A stretch of 64,000 bases of DNA, from assembly GCF_000758605.1 (NCBI RefSeq), contig NZ_CP009282.1, positions 7,254,001-7,318,000 of the forward strand. The letters are read 5' to 3'. A model generated the notes under the pieces. It saw only the letters and a list, made by a program, of their open reading frames with translations, was not told the origin of the DNA and made no database searches. This DNA is from Paenibacillus sp. FSL R5-0912 (GTDB lineage Bacteria; Bacillota; Bacilli; Paenibacillales; Paenibacillaceae). Below are positions 34,864 to 44,497 of the stretch, one piece after another (positions within the stretch are counted from its first letter, which is position 1; every line of letters begins with the position of its first letter). Position numbers and translations under genes: made by a program.

Positions 34864-36270
34864 TTAAACTACGCCAAAACGGGGGCTCTCATGATCAGTA
34901 ATTTCCTCACGCTGTCTTACATCCCGTAGCAGCTCCCTGTAAGCGGTCTGCTGGGTGTCGGAGGAGGCGTCCCTGTTCAATTCGAACAGGGTCACACAAT
35001 TAATGAAGTCCTTTCCGCTATTCAGCCTGACGGTTAGCCGCAGACATTGAATAATATAGTCAATTCCTTTGGAGTACTGTTTACGTGAGATATAATACAT
35101 GGCTATCTGGTAATAGAGACGGTACACACGGTCTACATTAATCGGGTCCTGAAATTGTTCAAAACGCAGCATCTCCCTGGAAAAGCGTGACAGCACAGCG
35201 TCTGCAGAGAATCCGAAACGGTTGGCCGACTCCAGAATAATGACCATGCCGGATAGAATTTCACCGGGATGCTCTGCCAGAAAAGCTATATATGCCGGCA
35301 GCTCAGAAGTATTGCCCATTAATATCTCAAGGGTAAAGCTATTGGCTACAGCAAACAGCCGGAAGCTATCCACGGCACTGCGCCCTTCATCATCCAGCAG
35401 CTCAAACCATCCCAGATCTGCATACCCGGCGGTGTATTTCTTGGCCTGCTCATATTCTCCCTGCTTAGTAAGCGCCGAAGCCTTCAATAGATAGCCATGG
35501 CCATAATAGACTACCAGCGGGCGTTCCGCCTGGAAAGCCTCCACCCGTTTCCCCTTGCTTCTGCGCAATTCCTCCCGGTAGATCCCATGGGTTAATGCTC
35601 TCAGCTCATCGGCATATTTCTCTACATCCTTCCAGCGGTGCAATGCAAAGCATACCTTCGCCAGCTTAAGCAGCCCGTCCAGCTGCATGTCCTCGGGAAG
35701 CAGACCGCGGAACGGCTCAAAGCGGATTACAGCGCGCAGCTTCTGTTCCATGTCCACATCAGGTGTAGACTGCAGGGATTTGAACATACGATACTGGCTG
35801 ATGGCCATCCGTTCCGAGTAGCTATCCGGCTCATTCTCTACAATAAGCCTGTAGAACACGACCGATTCCTGTGTCTTGCCGCTGCAGAACAGCCTCTCCG
35901 CTACCGTATAGATGATATCCAGCGGTTTAGGATATTCCATAATCCTGCTCAAGACTTCATCAATACACTGCTGCTTGCCAATTTCGGCACAGCGGACCAA
36001 AAAAGGCTCCATACGGCGGCGTGAAATTCTGTCCTCACTAAAGCACTCTTCCACAAATAGCGGATACAGCCAGCCCTCCGGGAATCCGAAGGCCCGGGTC
36101 ATCGCATCCAATTGTCTCAGAGAAACCGGCTTAGGCGGATTACCATGAAGGATCGCACTGAGACTGCCGCGGTTCAGTCCGGATATTTTGGCAAATGAGG
36201 CAAGATTATGGCCCGAGCGGGATAAATTTTTCTCAATTTCTGTTCGTAGCGTAGTCAGTTTCGCCTCCAC
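34864..36270 (-). CDS. Large XRE-type helix-turn-helix regulator with TPR-like C-terminal region
   Basis: 468 residues. The N-terminal 75 residues form a lambda-repressor-like HTH (LASFAKISGLNRGSLSAIL). The rest is helical and looks like degenerate TPR repeats, with paired helices such as AERLFCSGKTQESVVFYRLI and ALTKQGEYEQAKKYTAGYAD. This recalls peptide-sensing Rap/PlcR/Rgg proteins, but no signal peptide gene was found nearby, so that is inference. Similar proteins are common in Paenibacillus. The start was set at GTG 36270, preceded by AGGAGG and six bases; an ATG 16 codons upstream is less likely. Confidence 0.75.
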   Translation of the reverse strand: MEAKLTTLRTEIEKNLSRSGHNLASFAKISGLNRGSLSAILHGNPPKPVSLRQLDAMTRAFGFPEGWLYPLFVEECFSEDRISRRRMEPFLVRCAEIGKQQCIDEVLSRIMEYPKPLDIIYTVAERLFCSGKTQESVVFYRLIVENEPDSYSERMAISQYRMFKSLQSTPDVDMEQKLRAVIRFEPFRGLLPEDMQLDGLLKLAKVCFALHRWKDVEKYADELRALTHGIYREELRRSKGKRVEAFQAERPLVVYYGHGYLLKASALTKQGEYEQAKKYTAGYADLGWFELLDDEGRSAVDSFRLFAVANSFTLEILMGNTSELPAYIAFLAEHPGEILSGMVIILESANRFGFSADAVLSRFSREMLRFEQFQDPINVDRVYRLYYQIAMYYISRKQYSKGIDYIIQCLRLTVRLNSGKDFINCVTLFELNRDASSDTQQTAYRELLRDVRQREEITDHESPRFGVV

Positions 36271-36412
36271 CCGGCACCTCCTCAAGGATTCACTTGTACC
36301 CCTTCTATTTATTGCCATTATAGGTGATGACTATTGAAAGCACAACAAAATGGCCCCACATAGTGAGACCTCAACATCCAGACGCTAACTGGAGTTATTG
36401 TATAAATTCAGA

Positions 36413-36697
36413 CTACTGCTGCAAGGCAGCTTTATTTCTGATCCGCTGGTTTATGGTGTTCTTGGTGTACCCTGCTGCCCCGTTCTTGCGGCTGCGCAGA
36501 CTCTCCATCATCAGATTCTGGGCCAGTACAATATATCCGTCCAGCCGCTGGCTGAGTTCCAGAACCGCATGATCACTCAGACTCCGCTCCTGGGCCACCT
36601 CCAGCAATTCACTTCTTAAGTTCTCTATAGTAAGAAACAGCTCATCTTCTCTGTAATCCCTGCTCTGGTTATCGGAAGAATTCTGGTAAAGGTTCAC
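36413..36697 (-). CDS. Spo0E-like sporulation regulatory phosphatase
   Basis: 94 residues, typical for the Spo0E/YisI/YnzD family. Two helices carry the signature LSQRLDGYIVLAQNLM, with the S-Q-x-L-D motif that binds and dephosphorylates Spo0A-P. This would hold back entry into sporulation. The tail after residue 65 is basic and poorly conserved. The start is GTG with AGAAGGTGAG upstream. The gene lies between two transcriptional regulators and has no partner. Confidence 0.85.
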   Translation of the reverse strand: MNLYQNSSDNQSRDYREDELFLTIENLRSELLEVAQERSLSDHAVLELSQRLDGYIVLAQNLMMESLRSRKNGAAGYTKNTINQRIRNKAALQQ

Positions 36698-36786
36698 GGT
36701 TACTCACCTTCTCTCTATCAACTTCTCCCTTATCATAATTCATGATGCCAAAAAACATATTTTGAAAAAAAAGAAAAAAATGTCGT

Positions 36787-37674
36787 TTACAGTTCCCCGA
36801 GCACTTTCATCGCGAAGGCGATCCACTCCCGAGCGGCGAAGGACAGATAACGGTCTCTGCGCCAGATCATCCCCAGCTGCCAGGGAATCACAGGCTCGGT
36901 CATTGGGATGACAGCGATCCGTGAACGGTCCATATCCCGGCATATGGTCTCCGGCAGTAGCGCAATGCCCATTCCTGCAGCTACCATCCGGCTGATCAGA
37001 TCCCACTGCGAGCTCTCATAGACTACCTTAGGCTGGAAGCCTGCTTTGACACATTCCGAAATAATCCGGTCATGCAGGGCGAAGTCCTCCCGGAACAGCA
37101 CGAATTCCTCTTCTGCCAGCTCTTTCAGTTGCACATTCTGCACCCCGTCCAAACGGTGTCCTGCGGGAACCAGCAATTGCAGCTTCTCCTCCACAAAGGT
37201 GAAGCAGTGAAACTTGGCTTTGTTGACAGGCAATACAATCGCCCCGATATCAATCAGGCCGGCCTCCACATCATCCTCTACCTTTTTGGCGCCGTCTTCA
37301 TGCAGCCTTATCGTCACCTCCGGGTAACGGCGGTGAAATTCCCCGATGACAGCAGGGAAGAAACTGGCACCTACCATAGGAGGCAGTCCAATGCGGATAT
37401 GACCCTGCTTCAGATTGCGCAGACTATCCAGTTCCGAGGAGAGGCTCGTGAAGGACTCTACAATATTCTGCGCCTTAACCAGCAGTAGCTCGCCTGCATC
37501 TGTCAGACGGATGCTTTTGCCTTCCCTGTAAAATAGATCCGCCCCCAGTTCAATCTCCAGATTGCGGATCATCTTGCTGATCGTGGGCTGGGTAATGTAC
37601 AGCGATTCCGCCGCTCTGGAGAAGCTATTCAGCCTGGCCGCCTGTACGAAATACTCCAGTTGTCTGATGTCCAT
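36787..37674 (-). CDS. LysR family regulator, CidR/YwbI-like
   Basis: 295 residues. The N-terminal winged helix is MDIRQLEYFVQAARLNSFSR through TQPTISKMIRNLE. The effector domain of two alpha/beta lobes follows, with GHIRIGLPPMVGASFFP and LIDIGAIVLP. It is divergent from cidA-cidB with about 110 bases between the starts. The same pairing (ywbI next to ywbH-ywbG) exists in Bacillus, where the regulator responds to acetate or pyruvate overflow. The start is the ATG eight bases after GGAGG; an earlier in-frame ATG is unlikely. Confidence 0.9.
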   Translation of the reverse strand: MDIRQLEYFVQAARLNSFSRAAESLYITQPTISKMIRNLEIELGADLFYREGKSIRLTDAGELLLVKAQNIVESFTSLSSELDSLRNLKQGHIRIGLPPMVGASFFPAVIGEFHRRYPEVTIRLHEDGAKKVEDDVEAGLIDIGAIVLPVNKAKFHCFTFVEEKLQLLVPAGHRLDGVQNVQLKELAEEEFVLFREDFALHDRIISECVKAGFQPKVVYESSQWDLISRMVAAGMGIALLPETICRDMDRSRIAVIPMTEPVIPWQLGMIWRRDRYLSFAAREWIAFAMKVLGEL

Positions 37675-37785
37675 ACCGGTAACCTCCATATATAGATGAA
37701 AAGAATGTGAGATATTCAATCTATTCATTGTACCTATGAAAGAAAAGGATGTAAACTTTCAGTAAGACGAAAGGAAGTAATCGCT

Positions 37786-38157
37786 ATGAAAAAGATCGCC
37801 TTAGGCTTACTGCAGGTAGCCGGACTTACCGTCTTCTCCCTGCTGGTGAATACGTTAACCTCATTTCTGCATATTCCGCTTCCCGGAAGCATTATCGGGA
37901 TGATTCTCTTATTTCTGCTGCTGGAATCCGGTGTGATCCGGCTGAACTGGGTAGAGGTTGGCGCCTCTTGGCTGCTTGCTGAGCTGCTGCTGTTCTTCAT
38001 CCCTTCCGCTATAGGTGTTATGAAATATTCGAAGCTGCTCGAGGCAGACGGTCTGCAGGTGCTGGCGGTTGTACTCGTAGGTACGTTTGCTGTAATGGCC
38101 GGCTCCGGGGTACTCACGGGTGCAATTTATAGAATAAAGGAGCGTAGAAGCTCATGA
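37786..38157 (+). CDS. cidA: CidA/LrgA family holin-like membrane protein
   Basis: 123 residues with four hydrophobic helices. The family pattern HIPLPGSIIGMILLFLLL is present near residue 28, followed by WVEVGASWLLAELLLFFIPS. CidA/LrgA proteins form a membrane complex with CidB/LrgB, linked to cell lysis control and pyruvate uptake. A good ribosome site AAAGGAAG precedes the ATG. Its stop overlaps the next ATG by four bases. It is likely regulated by the divergent LysR protein. Confidence 0.9.
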   Translation: MKKIALGLLQVAGLTVFSLLVNTLTSFLHIPLPGSIIGMILLFLLLESGVIRLNWVEVGASWLLAELLLFFIPSAIGVMKYSKLLEADGLQVLAVVLVGTFAVMAGSGVLTGAIYRIKERRSS

Positions 38158-38837
38158 TAACCGGATTATTATTTCTTGGACTCACCGTCGCTGTCTACCT
38201 CCTGGCCAAACGCATCTATGCCTCCAGCGGCAAAATGTACACTTCCCCGCTGATTATTACACCGCTGCTGATCATCGCCTTTCTGCTGATGACGGGCAGC
38301 TCCTATGAATCTTACAATGCGGGAGGCAAATGGCTATCGGACCTGCTTCAACCGGCGACTATCGCCTTTGCGATCCCACTCCATAAAAACTTCAAGGTAC
38401 TCAAAAAGCACGCCGCCGAAATTGCGGCAGGCGTGCTGTCAGGAACGGTTATTGCCGTGATCTCATCCATGCTGCTGGCCAAATGGCTGCATCTTAGCGG
38501 TGATCTGGCAACCAGTCTGGTGCCTCGCTCGGTGACCACACCGATCGCCATGAGCATCTCACAAAGCATCGGCGGTGTTCCCAGCATTACAGCGGTCTTC
38601 GTCATTCTGACCGGTGTACTGGGAACGATGATGGGACCGTCCGTGCTCCGCCTTTTCCGCATTGACAATGAAATTGCGCGCGGGGTATCGCTGGGAACCG
38701 CAGCGCATGGTACCGGCACGTCCAAAGCCTTCGAGCTGAGTTCGCTGACCGGCACCATCTCCAGTATCGCGATGATTCTGACGGCGCTGTTCTCTATCGG
38801 GCTTGCGCCGGCACTGCTCGCGGTTTTCCTCCACTAG
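38154..38837 (+). CDS. cidB: CidB/LrgB family membrane protein
   Basis: 227 residues with six to seven helices. The LrgB signature is clear: SLVPRSVTTPIAMSISQSIG, then LTGVLGTMMGPSVLRLF and the Gly-rich GVSLGTAAHGTGTSKAF. It works with CidA. The ATG overlaps the cidA stop (ATGA). A hairpin terminator follows 21 bases after the stop codon. Confidence 0.92.
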   Translation: MITGLLFLGLTVAVYLLAKRIYASSGKMYTSPLIITPLLIIAFLLMTGSSYESYNAGGKWLSDLLQPATIAFAIPLHKNFKVLKKHAAEIAAGVLSGTVIAVISSMLLAKWLHLSGDLATSLVPRSVTTPIAMSISQSIGGVPSITAVFVILTGVLGTMMGPSVLRLFRIDNEIARGVSLGTAAHGTGTSKAFELSSLTGTISSIAMILTALFSIGLAPALLAVFLH

Positions 38838-38858
38838 GCCGCCCCGGCTTGGGCCATA

Positions 38859-38898
38859 GACCGGCAGCAACGGCGAAAGCCATGCTGCGGGTCTTTTT
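38859..38898 (+). terminator. Rho-independent terminator of cidAB
   Basis: GACCGGCAGCA pairs with TGCTGCGGGTC with one mismatch and is followed by TTTTTT. Confidence 0.8.
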
Positions 38899-38923
38899 TC
38901 TACATAGTAACCATACATGCCTC

Positions 38924-39892
38924 CTACAACTTCACCGGCAATCCGCTCTGTGCGGAGTCATAAGCTGCGCAGGTCACCTTCAAGGTCTTATATCCGTCCT
39001 CATAATCGCTGAGAATGCGGGAACGGTCTCCGGTCCGCACAGCATGCAGGAATGCTTCGCTCTCCACCGCGTAAGGATTACCTGTGTTCTTGAATTCCTT
39101 GCTGGCTCCGCTGCGGACTTCCAGCAGACGTTCCGGGTTCCAGTCAAGCATTCCGTTATCATTATAGAAGCTGATGCCCGCTTTACCTACTTCTCCAGGC
39201 AGCACGCAGGTGTTGGAGATGCTGGCAATGATGCCGCTCTCCAGCTTCAGGGACACTGTACCCACATCGGACACAGTCACCCCTTCATGCTTCTCATGCA
39301 TAATCCGGTTGCCGAACATCCCATAGACCTCCGTTACCTCACCGGCCAGATAACGCAGCAGGTCGACGATATGCGTAGTCTGCTCCGTGAATTGTCCGCC
39401 GGACTGCTCCTGGTTGCGCCACCAGGCCACGCCCGGCATACCGCCCATCCATTCTCCGACGATCATCCCTACCTTATCCGAACTAAGCGATTGCTTGAGC
39501 CGCTGGATGTTCTCCTGATACCGGAAATGATAGCCGACGGAAGTCAGCAGCTGATGCTCCTTAATATCCTGCAGCAGGCTGGCCGGAATGGCCGTGCTTG
39601 AGCCCAGCGGCTTCTCAACAAAGAAAGGGATATCCCTTCGAATCAGCGTCCGTTCAATCGCCCCGTGTGACTGTGGAGGCACACAGATATAGACGGCATC
39701 CAGCTTGTGCGCATCCAGCATCTCGATAATATCCCCATAGCCCTCGGCTCCGTAAGGACGGGCCATGTCCTCACCCTTTGGCTTGCTGCTGCCGCAGACG
39801 GCCTTCAATGATACATCCTCCATCCCTGCCAGCAAATCCGCATGCACCTTGGAGAACCACCCTGTTCCGACTATTCCGATATTTAGCGTCAT
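38924..39892 (-). CDS. Gfo/Idh/MocA family oxidoreductase
   Basis: 322 residues. Residues 4-12 form the NAD(P) fold (IGIVGTGWFS). The family motif EKPLGSS with the catalytic-site Lys lies near residue 95, and the C-terminal sugar-binding half has the usual beta sheet with GGQFTEQTTHIVDLLRYL (His near residue 170). Members oxidise or reduce sugars, inositols or related polyols; the substrate is unknown. Ribosome site GGAGGTAAGGAC. It is a single gene, convergent with cidAB. Confidence 0.92.
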   Translation of the reverse strand: MTLNIGIVGTGWFSKVHADLLAGMEDVSLKAVCGSSKPKGEDMARPYGAEGYGDIIEMLDAHKLDAVYICVPPQSHGAIERTLIRRDIPFFVEKPLGSSTAIPASLLQDIKEHQLLTSVGYHFRYQENIQRLKQSLSSDKVGMIVGEWMGGMPGVAWWRNQEQSGGQFTEQTTHIVDLLRYLAGEVTEVYGMFGNRIMHEKHEGVTVSDVGTVSLKLESGIIASISNTCVLPGEVGKAGISFYNDNGMLDWNPERLLEVRSGASKEFKNTGNPYAVESEAFLHAVRTGDRSRILSDYEDGYKTLKVTCAAYDSAQSGLPVKL

Positions 39893-39942
39893 GTCCTTAC
39901 CTCCTGTTGTCTATGAATGCCTTTTCATTCGATTATACCCGC

Positions 39943-42252
39943 TTATGCCATGACAAAGTAGTCCCGCCACTCCTCGGGGAGCAGTTGCCGGTAAGAACTC
40001 TGGAGAAAACGGTCATCCGCCAGCACAATAATGCCGCTGTCGTTCTCGCTGCGGATCAGCCGGCCCCCTGCCTGCTGCACCTTGCACATGCCCGGGTAGA
40101 CATAGGCGTAATCGAATCCGTTCTTGCCCTGCGCTTGAAAGTAGCTCCGCAGCAGATTGCGCTCCAGCCCTACCTGCGGCAGGCCGACCCCGACCACCAT
40201 CACACCATTCAGCCGGTCACCCGGCAAATCCACCCCTTCGGAGAAAATCCCGCCCAGCACAGCAAAGCCGAGCAGGGTATCCGGATTGTCCGGGCGGAAC
40301 GCTGCAAGGAAGTTCTCCCGCTCGGTCTCGCTCATCCCGCTGCCCTGCAGCAGGGTAGCGACTTCAGGGTATTTCTCAGTGAACACTTCATATACATTCT
40401 TCAAATAGAGATAAGAGGGGAAGAAGACCAGGTAATTCCCTTTCCTTGAGACCATCCCTTTCAGTGCATCGCTAAGCGGCTGTAAGGAGGCGTCCCGGTC
40501 ATGGTAGCGGGTGGATACCGGAAGCACAGATACCTGCCACTGCTCTTTATGAAAAGGCGAGGACAGGCTCAGGCTATAGTCCTCCTCATCTGCGCCGATC
40601 ATATCCCTGTAATAGGAGAGCGGCGAGAGCGTGGCAGAGAACAGGATTTGGCTGCGGAAGCTCCCACCCATCTGCTGCAGCAAATGCGACGGATCGAGAT
40701 TGAACAGCTTCAGGTACACATCACCGCTGCGCACTTCCGCATAGGTCATGTAACGCTCATCATAGGTCTTGAACGTACGCAGCATCCCCTGCACCGCATA
40801 GTACGTATCCAGCAGACTGCCGGCTTCCCCCTCCGCCGGCGGAGTGATCAGTGAGGAAGAATGCAGCAGCTCCAGTTCGGCTTCGGAAGCGAAAAGCTCG
40901 AGCAGCTCCGGCAGCTCTGCGTGATACTCCTTCCATTCTCCAGCCCCCTTGTCCCCGCAGCTTTTACGCAGCGCAATGAAGAAGGCATTTACGGCCCTCG
41001 CCGCGCTGCTTAGCCGCGGATTCACTGTTTTGTACTGCCGCTGAAGTGCCAGGAACGGCGCCTTGGTCAGCGAGGCGGAGTACATCTCCCGCCCCCGGTC
41101 TACCAGATTGTGCGCTTCATCCACAAGCAGCACAGTTTTTTTCTTCCGCTCCTCGGACAGCCGCTTCAGGCTGATCCGGGGATCATAGATATAGTTATAA
41201 TCGCAGATAACAATGTCGCAGGCGTAGGCAGCATCCAGGGAGAATTCGAACGGGCACACCTCATGCTTTCGGGCATACGCGGCAATGATCTCGCGCGTCA
41301 TCAGCATTTCGTGCTCCAGCATATCGAGCATGGCGGCATTGATCCGGTCATAGTAGCCTTCGGCAAAAGGACAGGAATCCGCGCCGCAGCTTCCATCCTC
41401 ACGGAAACACGCCTTCTCCTTGGCCGTAAGCGTAATCACATGCAGATGCAGCCCCCGGCTGTTCAGCATCATCACCGCCTCCTGTGCCGCAATCCGTGTA
41501 ACTGTCTTGGCGGTCAGATAGAAGATGCCGGACACCTTATCCTCTCCAAGGGCTTTGACCGCCGGGAAAAGGGTGGACATCGTTTTGCCGATGCCTGTGG
41601 GTGCCTGCGCGAAGAGATTGGCCCCCTCTGCAATCGAAGTGTAGACTGCAGCAGCGAAATGACGCTGGCCGGGCCGGTAACCCGAGAACGGAAACGACAA
41701 GCTATGGATGCTCTCTCCCCTCTTCGCCTTGTAGCGGACCATCATTTCAGCATATGGCGCATACTTGGCTACCGTCTCTTCAGCAAAGGCTGTCAGCTCT
41801 TCGCGGGTCATTTCCCTGTATAGGCTGTACTGCTCCTCACTTCCCCGCTGCACATAGGTTAACTTAACCTGTATTGCCTGGAGATCCAGATCCTGCGTGA
41901 GGATATAGGCATACATGAAAGCCTGTGCCCAGTGTACCTCCCGTCCTTCCAAGGCGGAATCCGGCGTTCCGGCGATGGATTTGATCTCCTCCACAGTCAG
42001 GCTGCCGTCCCCGGCTGCAAGCAGGCCGTCGCAACGCCCGTCGATGATGAACAGCAGATCCCCATGCGGAATCTCCGTTTTTAAATATACCTCTTTGCGG
42101 TCCGCTTCCTTATATTGCTTCTGAATCAGCTGATGGCTGCGCGTACCCTCCACCATAGCCGTACCGCTGCGGAATCCCGGCTCCAGACTGCCGCTGCTGA
42201 AGGCATATTCCACCAGTGCCCTCACGGACAACGCGATTTCTGCATAGCTCAT
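39943..42252 (-). CDS. RecB/Cas4-like nuclease fused to XPD/DinG-like FeS helicase
   Basis: 769 residues. The first about 150 residues look like a PD-(D/E)XK nuclease of the RecB/Cas4 type: His40, Asp75 in DGRCDG and Glu89-Ile-Lys91. A superfamily 2 helicase follows with QAPTGIGKTMST, an FeS cysteine set (CFRED, GSCG, ADSCPF and later EVCPFE), DEAH in LLVDEAHNL and the C-terminal motifs FSATLSPL and QAGGRLIRSE. Enzymes of this type unwind DNA 5' to 3' and trim it. The gene has its own ATG and stop and no repair operon around it. The nuclease domain was judged from motifs only. Confidence 0.88.
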   Translation of the reverse strand: MSYAEIALSVRALVEYAFSSGSLEPGFRSGTAMVEGTRSHQLIQKQYKEADRKEVYLKTEIPHGDLLFIIDGRCDGLLAAGDGSLTVEEIKSIAGTPDSALEGREVHWAQAFMYAYILTQDLDLQAIQVKLTYVQRGSEEQYSLYREMTREELTAFAEETVAKYAPYAEMMVRYKAKRGESIHSLSFPFSGYRPGQRHFAAAVYTSIAEGANLFAQAPTGIGKTMSTLFPAVKALGEDKVSGIFYLTAKTVTRIAAQEAVMMLNSRGLHLHVITLTAKEKACFREDGSCGADSCPFAEGYYDRINAAMLDMLEHEMLMTREIIAAYARKHEVCPFEFSLDAAYACDIVICDYNYIYDPRISLKRLSEERKKKTVLLVDEAHNLVDRGREMYSASLTKAPFLALQRQYKTVNPRLSSAARAVNAFFIALRKSCGDKGAGEWKEYHAELPELLELFASEAELELLHSSSLITPPAEGEAGSLLDTYYAVQGMLRTFKTYDERYMTYAEVRSGDVYLKLFNLDPSHLLQQMGGSFRSQILFSATLSPLSYYRDMIGADEEDYSLSLSSPFHKEQWQVSVLPVSTRYHDRDASLQPLSDALKGMVSRKGNYLVFFPSYLYLKNVYEVFTEKYPEVATLLQGSGMSETERENFLAAFRPDNPDTLLGFAVLGGIFSEGVDLPGDRLNGVMVVGVGLPQVGLERNLLRSYFQAQGKNGFDYAYVYPGMCKVQQAGGRLIRSENDSGIIVLADDRFLQSSYRQLLPEEWRDYFVMA

Positions 42253-42534
42253 CTTGCAACACCTCCATTAATTCCCGGTTTATTCTTTTGACTCAGATGT
42301 CATTTTCGTCCGTTATCAAGGATTTAAGCCTGCCTGAGGGCATTACCGGCCCTTGGATTCATTCAGGATTGATTTTACGCTTTCCCCAAAGGGTATACGG
42401 CGGTTTCTGATTTTTGACATTCCTTGCCTGGCGCTGCATAATAGGCTTTATTGATAATGGTATTCTTTTGTCCTCATGCTGCTGTTTCCTCCCAGCCGGG
42501 AAACATGTTTATTCTTAAGAAAGAAGGCGAAGCT

Positions 42535-44397
42535 GTGTCATCCGTAACGATCAAACGATGGTTGCTCAAGCCATTTGTGTTCTTCTCTATTATTTTCGTC
42601 CTTAAAAGCCTTTTAGCCTGGGGTGTCATTTTTGAAGACCTGCAGTTCTGGAAATCGGTACTGACTGAAATCCCTTTTGTCTGGGCACTTTTCTTCCTGA
42701 TTGAGCGTTTTGCCTCCAAACGGAAACTCGGATATTATATGACGGTTAATCTGCTGGTTACCGCCATCTTTTTTGCCGCTATTATGTACTTCAAATATTA
42801 CGGGGTTATTGTCACTTACCATGCGGCAGAGCAGGTGAACCAGGTCACTGCGGTGCGCAACAGTGTATTCTCACTCATGGACCCTTATTATCTGCTGATC
42901 TTCACCGACATTATCGTCCTTGGCTTCTACTTCTTCATTAACAAGAACGGACGCAATTACAAGAAGGATACCATCAACCGCCACAACGGAAGAATGCTGC
43001 ATGTCGTCCTGTTCGCTGTTTCACTCGGACTCTGCCTGTTCAATATTCTTCCCAACAAAGCAAGCATGAACGAGATCAAGAAGGCCCAGGAAATGGGTAT
43101 CCTTAATTATGAAGCATATACTATCTTTGCTCAAGATAAACCAGAGCTTGTAAATGCCAGCGAGATTACGCAGGACACCATTAATCAGCTTAAGGGAATT
43201 GATTCTTCAGCAGTATCCCCGTATGCCGGGGCTGCCAAGGGCAAGAATCTGATTATTATCCAACTGGAGTCCTTTCAGACTTTCCTGATGGGCCTTAAGA
43301 TAGACGGACAGGAAATCACACCTAATCTGAACCGCCTGATGGAAGACAGCCTGTATTTCAACAACTTCTATCAGATGGTCGGCCAGGGCAATACTTCAGA
43401 TGCAGAATTCGTAGTTAACTCATCCTTCTACATTCCTCCGCAGGGTGCAGCTACAATGTCTTATGTGGATAAGGAAGTGCCAAGTCTGCCGCGTCTGCTG
43501 CAGGCCAACGGATATCAGACAGCCACCTTCCATACGAATGATGTGGAATTCTGGAACCGCGGCGAGCTATACAGCTCACTGGGCTGGGAGCATTATTACG
43601 ATCACAAGTTCTTCGGGGACGAGGACACCTTCTTCTTCGGGGCTTCCGATGAAATGCTCTACAGCAAAACTGCTGATAAGCTGAAGGAAATGAAAGACGG
43701 GGGACAGCCATTCTACGCACAGGTGATCTCCATGTCTGCGCATCATCCGTTCACTATCCCTGCAGAAAAGTACAAAATGAAGCTGCCTGAACGTTATGAA
43801 GGCACGTTCGTCGGAGACTATATCCGGTCGCAGAATTATGCTGACTATGCCTTCGGGCAATTCGTGGATGAACTGAAGGCGGACGGAATATGGGATAACA
43901 GCCTGATTATGGTCTACGGCGACCATATGGGACTGCCCATCTACTCGCTTGATCACGACGATAAGGAATTAATGAAGGAAATCTACGGCTATGATTATGC
44001 CTATGCGAATATGCTGAATATCCCGCTGCTCGTTCACGGCAAGGGATTGGCGGCGCAGACACTTGAGCAGGTGGGCGGAGAAGTGGATATTATGCCTACT
44101 GCTGCCAGCCTGCTGGGTGTATCGATGGATAACAATATTCATTTCGGCCAGGATTTGCTCAGCCAGTCTTACAATCTGCTGCCTCAGCGGTATTATCTGC
44201 CTACTGGCTCGTTTATCGCCAGCTCCGGCCTGCTGATTCCCGGCAACAGCTTTGAGGATAATACACAATATCCGCTTGCGAGCGGCGGTCATGCTCCGGC
44301 CGGCACCGAGGATGAATATACCCGTGCCTTACGGCTGCGCCAGTTGTCGGACAGCTATGTTACACAGCTGCCGGACAAAGAACCGGCTGAAGAATAG
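42535..44397 (+). CDS. ltaS: Lipoteichoic acid synthase family protein (LtaS-type)
   Basis: About 620 residues. Five N-terminal membrane helices precede a secreted sulfatase-fold domain. The metal and active site are visible: IIIQLESFQ with the metal Glu, GQGNTSDAEF with the nucleophile Thr, and VYGDHMGLP with metal Asp-His. The enzyme polymerises glycerol phosphate from phosphatidylglycerol onto the lipid anchor outside the cell. The start is set at GTG 42535, seven bases after AGAAGG. ATG at 42505 and 42451 lie in the same frame with weaker sites. It ends before a shared terminator with a convergent marR gene. Confidence 0.93.
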   Translation: MSSVTIKRWLLKPFVFFSIIFVLKSLLAWGVIFEDLQFWKSVLTEIPFVWALFFLIERFASKRKLGYYMTVNLLVTAIFFAAIMYFKYYGVIVTYHAAEQVNQVTAVRNSVFSLMDPYYLLIFTDIIVLGFYFFINKNGRNYKKDTINRHNGRMLHVVLFAVSLGLCLFNILPNKASMNEIKKAQEMGILNYEAYTIFAQDKPELVNASEITQDTINQLKGIDSSAVSPYAGAAKGKNLIIIQLESFQTFLMGLKIDGQEITPNLNRLMEDSLYFNNFYQMVGQGNTSDAEFVVNSSFYIPPQGAATMSYVDKEVPSLPRLLQANGYQTATFHTNDVEFWNRGELYSSLGWEHYYDHKFFGDEDTFFFGASDEMLYSKTADKLKEMKDGGQPFYAQVISMSAHHPFTIPAEKYKMKLPERYEGTFVGDYIRSQNYADYAFGQFVDELKADGIWDNSLIMVYGDHMGLPIYSLDHDDKELMKEIYGYDYAYANMLNIPLLVHGKGLAAQTLEQVGGEVDIMPTAASLLGVSMDNNIHFGQDLLSQSYNLLPQRYYLPTGSFIASSGLLIPGNSFEDNTQYPLASGGHAPAGTEDEYTRALRLRQLSDSYVTQLPDKEPAEE

Positions 44398-44424
44398 TTC
44401 TGAGTCTGTCATAGAACCTACAGA

Positions 44425-44462
44425 AATAAGCCAGCCTCCCGAAATTAGGGGGCTGGCTTATT
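44425..44462. terminator. Bidirectional terminator between ltaS and marR-type gene
   Basis: AATAAGCCAGCCTCCC pairs with GGGGGCTGGCTTATT. It lies between the stops of two convergent genes. Confidence 0.8.
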
Positions 44463-44497
44463 GTATATACTCCATGGCTGCTATCACTGTTCAAGGA

